DNA of 5,532 nucleotides from Burkholderiaceae bacterium (GTDB lineage: Bacteria > Pseudomonadota > Gammaproteobacteria > Burkholderiales > Burkholderiaceae), in NCBI GenBank assembly GCA_017998575.1, contig JAGOCV010000271.1, forward strand, positions 1 through 5,532, in the 5' to 3' direction. The position numbers were made by a program, and so were the translations under genes. Shown piece by piece: positions 1 through 5,532 of the stretch (its first letter is position 1; each line of letters opens with the position of its first letter). The notes under the pieces are model-generated. The model made no database searches. It was not told where the DNA came from and saw only the letters and a program-made list of their open reading frames with translations.

Positions 1-49
1 CGCCCGCATCCCGGCCCGCATCCTGCACCAGCTCGCCCCTTCTCCATGA
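1..49 (+). CDS. ybgC: 3' end of upstream gene, probably ybgC (Tol-Pal-associated acyl-CoA thioesterase), partial
   Basis: Reading from base 2, a frame stays open for 15 codons (ARIPARILHQLAPSP) and ends at TGA 47-49, overlapping the tolQ ATG as ATGA. In many Proteobacteria ybgC, a hotdog-fold acyl-CoA thioesterase, lies directly before tolQ. E. coli YbgC ends in a comparable basic/proline segment (KPRALPKSIVAEFKQ), and the tail seen here has the same R-x-(I/L)-P pattern followed by a short hydrophobic helix. The overlapping stop and start, with no Shine-Dalgarno before tolQ, suggest translational coupling. Only 15 residues are visible, so the identity is inferred mainly from position. Frames 1 and 3 are also open over this short stretch, so it could be another gene or a chance frame. 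Confidence 0.5.
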   Translation, partial: ARIPARILHQLAPSP

Positions 50-747
50 ACCAACAAGTCCTCTCGATCCTGCACCTCGTCCTTTCGGCCAGCATCGTGG
101 TGCAGCTGGTGATGCTGCTGCTGGTGGGTGTCTCCATCGCCAGCTGGGCCGCAATCTTCCGCAAGCTCTTCTCGCTGCGCCGCATCAAGGCCCTGAACGA
201 AGACTTCGAGCGCGAGTTCTGGTCCGGCGCCAGCCTCAACGACCTGTACGCCGCCGCCGCGCAGAACGCCCGCAGCGCCGGCCCGATGGAGCGCATCTTC
301 GCCTCGGGCATGCGCGAATATCAGAAGCTGCGCGAGCGCCGCATCGCCGACGCCAACACGCTGCTCGACGGCGCACGCCGCGCCATGCGCGCGAGCTTCC
401 AGCGCGAGCTGGACGCGGCCGAGTCCAACCTGTCGTTCCTGGCCTCGGTGGGCTCGGTGTCGCCGTATGTGGGCCTGTTCGGCACGGTGTGGGGCATCAT
501 GCATGCCTTCACGGGCCTGGCCAGCCTGCAACAGGTGACGCTGGCCACGGTGGCCCCCGGCATCGCCGAGGCGCTGGTGGCCACGGCGATCGGCCTGTTC
601 GCCGCCATTCCGGCCGTGGTGGCCTACAACAACTTCGCGCGCGACATCGACCGCGTCGCGATCAAGCTGGAAACCTTCATCGAAGAGTTCTCCAACATCC
701 TGCAGCGCAACCTGGGCGCCTCGCCCGCAGCCGCCCCCGGCCACTGA
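46..747 (+). CDS. tolQ: TolQ, inner-membrane proton-channel subunit of the Tol-Pal system
   Basis: TolQ is the ExbB/MotA-family subunit that, with TolR, uses the proton motive force to energise TolA in the cytoplasmic membrane. The 233-residue product is close to the 230 residues of E. coli TolQ and aligns with it almost end to end. TM1 is about residues 17-37, ending in SIASWA; a cytoplasmic loop with WSG at 59-61 covers about 40-130; TM2 (about 135-158) holds GLFGTVWGIMHAF; TM3 (about 170-193) holds APGIAEALVATAIGLFAAIP. The two polar channel threonines, T145 and T178 in E. coli, are present as T147 and T180. The frame is open to the left edge, but the ATG at 46 gives the family length and overlaps the stop of the preceding frame. 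No Shine-Dalgarno is visible before it, so initiation probably depends on coupling to the upstream gene. Confidence 0.97.
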   Translation: MNQQVLSILHLVLSASIVVQLVMLLLVGVSIASWAAIFRKLFSLRRIKALNEDFEREFWSGASLNDLYAAAAQNARSAGPMERIFASGMREYQKLRERRIADANTLLDGARRAMRASFQRELDAAESNLSFLASVGSVSPYVGLFGTVWGIMHAFTGLASLQQVTLATVAPGIAEALVATAIGLFAAIPAVVAYNNFARDIDRVAIKLETFIEEFSNILQRNLGASPAAAPGH

Positions 748-752
748 AGGAA
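747..752 (+). promoter_or_regulatory. Ribosome binding site of tolR
   Basis: AAGGAA lies 8 nt before the tolR ATG and overlaps the last base of the tolQ stop codon. It is the only convincing Shine-Dalgarno among the four starts visible in the window (tolQ, tolR, tolA, phosphoesterase), and it supports the tolR start at 761. Confidence 0.75.
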
Positions 753-760
753 CCGTCCAG

Positions 761-1189
<429 letters not shown>

Positions 1190-1244
1190 CGCGCACGGCG
1201 TTTTCCCGCGCGAACTTCGTCGCCCGAGCCCTATCCCAAGCCCC

Positions 1245-2120
1245 ATGCCCTCGCACGCCGAACGCATCGACTTCATGCCGCCACCGCAGCCGGGCGCCGC
1301 GCGTGCGTTCGGCATCGCGCTCGCCGCGCACGCCGTGCTGATCGCCGCGCTCACCTGGGGCGTGAACTGGAAGAACACCAACCGCGACGCCGCCATCGAG
1401 GCCGAGCTCTGGTCCACCGTCGTGCAGCAGGCCGCACCGCGGCCGGTGGAAACCCCGCCGGCGCCCACTCCGCCACCGGCCCCTCCCGCGCCGCGCACCC
1501 AGACGGCGCCGCCGCCCGAGCAGAACCGCGACGCCGACATCGCGCTGGAACGCGAGAAGCGCCAGCGCGAGGAGCGCGAACGCCGCGAGGCCGAGCAGAA
1601 GCGACAAGCCGCCGACAAGGCCGCACGCGAGAAGAAGGCCGCGACGGAGAAGGCGGCGGCTGACAAGAAGGCCGCCGAGAAAGCCGCCGCAGACAAGAAG
1701 CGCGACCAGGAAGCGAAGAAGCGCGAAGAACAGCAGGAGAAGCTGGCCGAGGCCAAGCGCCGCGAGGAAAACCTCAAGCGCATCCAGGCCATGGCCGGCG
1801 CCACCGGCTCGGCCGATGCCACCGGCAACTCGCAGCGCTCGTCCGGCCCCAGCGCGGGGTATGCCGAGCGGCTGGCCGCGCTCTTCAAGCGCAACATCAG
1901 CTTCCCCAACCCGGACTCGATCAGCGGCAACCCCAAGGCCGTGGTCGAGGTGCGCGTGTCGCCCTCGGGCCTGATCATCGGCTCGCGCCTGGTCAAGTCG
2001 TCCGGCGTGCCGGCCTGGGACGATGCCGTATTGCGCGCGGTGGACAAGACCGAGCGCATCCCGGCCGACAACGGGCGCTATCCCACGGTGTTCCCGGCCG
2101 AGTTCGGTCCCAAGGACTGA
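1245..2120 (+). CDS. tolA: TolA, envelope-spanning energy-transducing protein of Tol-Pal
   Basis: TolA is anchored in the inner membrane by TolQ-TolR and reaches across the periplasm to TolB and Pal. The 291-residue product has the three-part plan: TM anchor about 20-40 (AFGIALAAHAVLIAALTWG); a proline-rich tract 65-92; a highly charged Lys/Glu/Ala helix about 95-180, with a decapeptide EKAAADKKAA at 135-144 and most of a second copy at 145-152; a Gly/Ser linker 181-203; and a globular C-terminal domain about 204-291 (GYAERLAALFKRNI, then VEVRVSPSGLI) resembling TolA domain III/TonB_C. H29 matches E. coli H22, but the residue four before it is Ala instead of Ser. There is no cysteine, so domain III lacks the E. 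coli disulfide. E. coli TolA is 421 residues; the difference is mostly in the helical arm. The start is the first ATG; a second in-frame ATG at 1275 also precedes the TM segment. Neither has a clear Shine-Dalgarno. Confidence 0.93.
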   Translation: MPSHAERIDFMPPPQPGAARAFGIALAAHAVLIAALTWGVNWKNTNRDAAIEAELWSTVVQQAAPRPVETPPAPTPPPAPPAPRTQTAPPPEQNRDADIALEREKRQREERERREAEQKRQAADKAAREKKAATEKAAADKKAAEKAAADKKRDQEAKKREEQQEKLAEAKRREENLKRIQAMAGATGSADATGNSQRSSGPSAGYAERLAALFKRNISFPNPDSISGNPKAVVEVRVSPSGLIIGSRLVKSSGVPAWDDAVLRAVDKTERIPADNGRYPTVFPAEFGPKD

Positions 2121-2139
2121 GCGCCGCGCCGCGCGGCGC
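2121..2139. terminator. GC-rich hairpin between convergent tolA and phosphoesterase genes, candidate bidirectional terminator
   Basis: The first base after the tolA stop begins a perfect 8-bp inverted repeat, GCGCCGCG (2121-2128) and CGCGGCGC (2132-2139), with a 3-nt loop. It lies in the 25-nt gap between the tolA stop and the stop of the opposing gene, where a shared terminator would be expected. There is no T-run on either strand, so it is not a canonical intrinsic terminator. In such GC-rich DNA an inverted repeat of this kind can also arise by chance. Confidence 0.4.
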
Positions 2140-2145
2140 CGGTCG

Positions 2146-2886
2146 TCAGTGCACGCGTCCGCGCAGCAGCGCCGCTTCCCATGCCGCACGACCGTGCCGC
2201 GCCGCCAGCGCCGCCATGGCGGAAGTGTCGTAGGGCACGGTGCGATGCGATCCGCTCCAAAGGCCATCCGCACCGCGTTCCACGATGGCATACACCGCAT
2301 CGGGCGTGCCCTGCTCCATCACGTAGGGCTGAGGATGATCGTCTTCATAGGCCTGCAGGCCCACGCTGCCCGGGTTGACCAGCAGCGCGCCATCGGGGCG
2401 CCGGACGATGCGCGGCACGTGGCTGTGGCCGCAGGCGACGAGGCGCGCGGCCACGGGGCCCAGGCGTTCACCGATCTCGTCGGACGTGGCGGCTTCCAGC
2501 CGACCCGCGCGCAACGATTCGAGGAAGTGCTCGCAATCGCTGCGCGGCGTGCCGTGGCACAGCAGCACTTCTTCGTCCATCCAGACCTCGGAGCGCAGAC
2601 CGCGCAACCACGCCAGCTCGGGCTCGCCCAGCTGGCTCAGCGCGTAGCCGTCGGACGGGCCACCGCCCTTGCGTGGGTAATCGAGGATCTGGCGCTCGTG
2701 GTTGCCGGCCAGCACCAGCCAGTCCGAGGCCATCAGCCAATGGGCGGTCTCGCGCGGCAGCAGCGGCCCCGAGAGGTTGTCGCCCAGGCACACCACGCGG
2801 TCAACGCCGCGCCGTTCGATGTCGGCCGCCACCGCCTGCAGCGCGGGCAGGTTGCCGTGGATGTCGGACACCAGGGCGATGCGCAT
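2146..2886 (-). CDS. Calcineurin-like metallophosphoesterase (YfcE/MJ0936-like), substrate unknown
   Basis: This is a 246-residue predicted cytoplasmic phosphoesterase with no signal peptide. The di-metal motifs of the family appear in order: D8-x-H10 (SDIHGN), G35-D36-N37, G61-N62-H63-E64, H111 (CHGTP) and G153-H154-S155-H156, followed by NPGSVG at 171-176. That set supplies all the expected metal ligands, so the enzyme should be active. The family hydrolyses phosphomono- or diesters; whether this one acts on nucleotides, cyclic nucleotides or proteins cannot be read from the sequence. The ATG at 2886 opens directly onto the first beta strand (MRIALVSDIHGN). The frame runs further upstream to 3198, but that part lies inside dnaE and is a shadow. 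It begins 17 nt after the dnaE stop on the same strand with at best a weak GAAG ribosome site, so it is probably co-transcribed with dnaE. About 60 residues after NPGSVG form a C-terminal extension of unclear role. Confidence 0.9.
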   Translation of the reverse strand: MRIALVSDIHGNLPALQAVAADIERRGVDRVVCLGDNLSGPLLPRETAHWLMASDWLVLAGNHERQILDYPRKGGGPSDGYALSQLGEPELAWLRGLRSEVWMDEEVLLCHGTPRSDCEHFLESLRAGRLEAATSDEIGERLGPVAARLVACGHSHVPRIVRRPDGALLVNPGSVGLQAYEDDHPQPYVMEQGTPDAVYAIVERGADGLWSGSHRTVPYDTSAMAALAARHGRAAWEAALLRGRVH

Positions 2887-2903
2887 CGCGGCCAGCTTCG
2901 CGC

Positions 2904-5532
2904 TCAGATCTCGTAGACGATGCTCGCCGCGCCCTGGTCGGCCTGCGCCATCCAGCTGGCCAGCGCGGCGTCGCTGGGGAAAAAGCGCGCCTGCTCGCCC
3001 AGTTGCAGCTCGGCCGCCGCGCCGTCGCGCGCCAGTGCCAGCCGCACGGGCAGGCCGCGCAACAGTTCGTCGCCTTCTTCCGAGACCTCCTTGCGCGGCG
3101 GAAAGTCGCGCAAGAGGCGCGCGATGTCGGGCGCGCGGCCATTCACCGACACGCGCAGGAATTTGCCGAAGCGGCAGCGCGCCGTGGCCAGGTCCCACAC
3201 CTGCTGCACGTTGAGCCGCACGCCGCCGCTGAAGCGGTCGGGCTGCACGCGGCCCATGATGATGACGAGCTCGTCGTCCTTGAGCGTGTTGCGGCTGGCG
3301 TTGATGACGGCCTCGTCGGCCGTGCCTTCGATGACGCCCGACTTGTCGTCGAGCTTGAACAGCGCGAGCTTGCCGCGCTGGCCGTTGATGATGCGCAGGT
3401 CGCTCACGATGCCGGCCACCAGTTGCGGCTCGCGCGATTCGGTCAGCTCTTCCACGGTGCGGCGGGCAAAGCGGCGCACCTCGGCGGCCGACTCGTCGAA
3501 CAGGTGGCCCGAGAGGTAGAAGCCCACGGCTGTCTTCTCGAACGTGAGCCGCTCCTTGATGCCCCAGGGCATCGCTTCGACCAGCGCCGGCTCCTGCGTG
3601 CTCGATCCGTGGGAGTCGTCGCCCAGGTCGAACAGCCCGCCCTGGTTGGCGTTCGCTTCGCTGGTGGCGGCGAATTCGAACGCGCGGTCGATGGAGGCCA
3701 CCAGCTCCGCGCGGTTGGGATGCAGGCTGTCGAACGCACCGGCCTTGATGAGCGCCTCCACCGTGCGCTTGTTCACGCGCGTGCGGTCCACGCGCTTGGC
3801 GAAGTCGTACAGGCTGGCGAACGGCCCCACGGTATCGCCGCCCGCACCGGCGCCCCGGCCCTCGCGCGCGGCCACGATGGCTTCGATGGCCTGCTGGCCC
3901 GTGCCCTTGACGGCCCCCAAGCCGTAGCGGATCACCTTGTCGGTGACCGGCTCGAAGCGGTAGTTGCCGCGGTTGACGTCGGGCGGCTCGAAGCTGATGG
4001 CGAAGTGCTTGACCGCATCCTCGTACAACACCTTGAGCTTGTCGGTGTCGTCCATTTCCACGGTCATGTTGGCGCAGTAGAACTCCGCCGTGTAGTGCAC
4101 CTTGAGCCAGCCCGTGTGGTAGGCCAGCAGGGAGTAGGCGGCCGCGTGCGACTTGTTGAAGCCGTAGCCCGCGAACTTCTCCATCAGGTCGAACACTTCG
4201 TCGGCCTTGTCCTCGGAGATGCCCTTCTCGGCCGCACCCTTGCGGAAGATGGCACGGTGCTCGGCCATCTCTTCGGCCTTCTTCTTGCCCATGGCCCGGC
4301 GCAGCATGTCGGCGCCGCCCAGGCTGTAGCCGCCCAGCACCTGGGCGGTCTGCATCACCTGTTCCTGGTAGACCATGATCCCGTAGGTCTCGGCCAGCAC
4401 GGGCTCGACCAGCGGGTGCGGGTAGATCACGTCTTCGCGGCCGTGCTTGCGGTTCACGAAGCTGGGGATCAGGTCCATCGGGCCCGGGCGGTAGAGCGCG
4501 TTCAGCGCGATCAGGTCTTCCAGCCGGCTGGGCTTGGCGTCGCGCAGCATGCCCTGCATGCCGCGCGATTCGAACTGGAACACGGCCTCGGTCTTGCCTT
4601 CCTGGAACAGCCTGTACGTGGCCCGGTCGTCGAGCGGGATGGCTTCGAAGGTGAAGTTCTCCTGGCCCTTGTGCCGCTTCATGATGAACTCGCGCGCGAT
4701 CTCCAGGATCGTGAGCGTGGCCAGCCCCAGGAAGTCGAACTTCACCAGGCCGATGGCCTCCACGTCGTCCTTGTCGTACTGGCTCACCGCCGATTCGCTG
4801 CCGGGCTGCTGGTAGAGCGGGCAGAAGTCGGTGAGCTTGCCGGGCGCGATCAGCACGCCGCCCGCGTGCATGCCGATGTTGCGCGTCATGCCTTCGAGCT
4901 TCTGCGCCATCTCGATGACCGTGCGCACGTCTTCTTCCTCGCGCACGCGCTGGTAGAGCACGGGTTCGAGTTCGAGCGCGTAGTTGTTCTTGTCGCCTTC
5001 CTTCTTCTGCGCGGGCGGGTAGGCCAGCGTGTACGTCTGCCCCGGCTTGCCCGGCACCAGCTTGGAGATGCCGTCGCAGAAGGTGTAGCTCATGTCCATC
5101 ACGCGGCCCACGTCGCGGATGGCGGCCTTGGCCGCCATGGTGCCGAAGGTGGCGATCTGGCTCACGGCTTCCTTGCCGTACTTGTCCTTCACGTAGTCGA
5201 TGACGCGGTCGCGGTTGCCCTGGCAGAAGTCGATGTCGAAGTCGGGCATCGAGACGCGCTCGGGATTGAGGAAGCGCTCGAACAGCAGGTTGTAGTGCAG
5301 CGGGTCGAGATCGGTGATCTTGAGCGCGTAGGCCACCAGCGAACCGGCCCCCGAGCCGCGGCCCGGGCCCACGGGGCAGCCGTTTTTCTTGGCCCAGTTG
5401 ATGAAGTCGCCCACGATCAGGAAGTAGCCGGGGAACCCCATCTTGAGGATGGTGCCCAGCTCGAATTCGAGGCGCTCTTCGTAGCGCGGGCGCTGCCGCT
5501 CGCGCTCGGCCTCGTCCGGATAGAGCAGGAGC
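2904..5532 (-). CDS. dnaE: DNA polymerase III alpha subunit DnaE, C-terminal ~875 residues (N-terminus beyond right edge)
   Basis: DnaE is the catalytic subunit of the replicative polymerase (family C). The frame is open to the right edge; codon 1 here is 5529-5531, matching about residue 305 of E. coli DnaE, so the PHP domain and the true start are missing. An internal ATG at 5441 (MGFPGYFLIV) is not the start, because homology continues upstream (DEAERERQRPRYEERLEFEL). In this numbering the palm has GPGRGSGAGSLVAYALKITD (56-75), catalytic D97 and D99 in SMPDFDIDF, and the third aspartate D266 in KFDFLGL. Fingers follow with YQEQVMQ, GGADMLRRAMGKKK and FAGYGFNKSHAAAY. Next come a helix-hairpin-helix region (YGLGAVKGTG, about 536), an internal clamp-binding motif QGGLFDL (630-636), an OB fold (about 700-780) and the C-terminal tail. 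Relative to E. coli, 15 extra residues lie between the SKL motif and EP-L. It ends 17 nt before the phosphoesterase gene. Confidence 0.97.
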   Translation of the reverse strand, partial: LLLYPDEAERERQRPRYEERLEFELGTILKMGFPGYFLIVGDFINWAKKNGCPVGPGRGSGAGSLVAYALKITDLDPLHYNLLFERFLNPERVSMPDFDIDFCQGNRDRVIDYVKDKYGKEAVSQIATFGTMAAKAAIRDVGRVMDMSYTFCDGISKLVPGKPGQTYTLAYPPAQKKEGDKNNYALELEPVLYQRVREEEDVRTVIEMAQKLEGMTRNIGMHAGGVLIAPGKLTDFCPLYQQPGSESAVSQYDKDDVEAIGLVKFDFLGLATLTILEIAREFIMKRHKGQENFTFEAIPLDDRATYRLFQEGKTEAVFQFESRGMQGMLRDAKPSRLEDLIALNALYRPGPMDLIPSFVNRKHGREDVIYPHPLVEPVLAETYGIMVYQEQVMQTAQVLGGYSLGGADMLRRAMGKKKAEEMAEHRAIFRKGAAEKGISEDKADEVFDLMEKFAGYGFNKSHAAAYSLLAYHTGWLKVHYTAEFYCANMTVEMDDTDKLKVLYEDAVKHFAISFEPPDVNRGNYRFEPVTDKVIRYGLGAVKGTGQQAIEAIVAAREGRGAGAGGDTVGPFASLYDFAKRVDRTRVNKRTVEALIKAGAFDSLHPNRAELVASIDRAFEFAATSEANANQGGLFDLGDDSHGSSTQEPALVEAMPWGIKERLTFEKTAVGFYLSGHLFDESAAEVRRFARRTVEELTESREPQLVAGIVSDLRIINGQRGKLALFKLDDKSGVIEGTADEAVINASRNTLKDDELVIIMGRVQPDRFSGGVRLNVQQVWDLATARCRFGKFLRVSVNGRAPDIARLLRDFPPRKEVSEEGDELLRGLPVRLALARDGAAAELQLGEQARFFPSDAALASWMAQADQGAASIVYEI

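Noticed and set aside
1190..1215. Possible hairpin around GCGTTTTCCCGCGC in the tolR-tolA gap as a terminator or attenuator
   Set aside because: Only about 5 bp of pairing around a long loop; the T-run is in the loop rather than after a stem.
2023..2916. 297-codon open frame on the + strand opposite the phosphoesterase gene
   Set aside because: No recognisable motifs; it is the mirror of a gene carrying all metallophosphoesterase signatures.
2887..3198. N-terminal extension of the phosphoesterase frame by 104 codons
   Set aside because: It lies inside the dnaE C-terminus in another frame and is Arg/Gly/Ala-rich. The ATG at 2886 opens exactly at the first conserved strand.
5439..5441. ATG at the start of MGFPGYFLIV as the dnaE start codon
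   Set aside because: The same frame stays open to the window edge and matches E. coli DnaE upstream of this Met, so it is internal.
5461..5470. Perfect 10-bp palindrome TCGAATTCGA as a possible operator
   Set aside because: It sits in the dnaE coding sequence, encodes conserved-type residues and has no promoter context; chance is the simplest explanation.

Overview
The window is GC-rich chromosomal DNA whose proteins look like those of a betaproteobacterium in Burkholderiales, most probably family Comamonadaceae (the Acidovorax/Variovorax/Hydrogenophaga group). This rests on recalled likeness of the DnaE and TolQRA sequences; the genus cannot be fixed by eye. All genes look intact and native. 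No RNA gene, insertion sequence, CRISPR array, phage gene or sign of recent transfer was found.

Left half, + strand (1-2120): the front part of a tol-pal cluster. The last codons of a gene, probably ybgC, run into tolQ by an ATGA overlap. tolR follows 13 nt after tolQ with a clear Shine-Dalgarno, and tolA follows tolR after 55 nt. TolQ and TolR form the proton-driven inner-membrane motor. TolA is the envelope-spanning arm that this motor energises to act on TolB and Pal during cell constriction and outer-membrane maintenance.

Middle (2121-2145): a 25-nt gap between the converging tolA and phosphoesterase genes. It holds a perfect 8-bp GC hairpin that may act as a terminator for both sides. 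Because tolA is directly followed by a convergent gene, tolB, pal and cpoB are not in their usual place downstream.

Right half, - strand (2146-5532): dnaE, the replicative DNA polymerase III alpha subunit, enters from the right edge. Its C-terminal ~875 residues are present, including all three catalytic aspartates and the clamp-binding motif. Seventeen nt after its stop comes a calcineurin-like metallophosphoesterase gene on the same strand, probably co-transcribed.

The window is essentially ordinary housekeeping DNA. I see no strong candidate for an undescribed system. The points most worth a second look are the cut-short tol cluster, the TolA architecture (TonB-like proline tract, short helical arm, Ala in place of the motif Ser), the phosphoesterase coupled to dnaE, and a 15-residue insertion in DnaE relative to E. 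coli. No stretch over 300 bases lacks a gene; the longest gap is the 55 nt between tolR and tolA.
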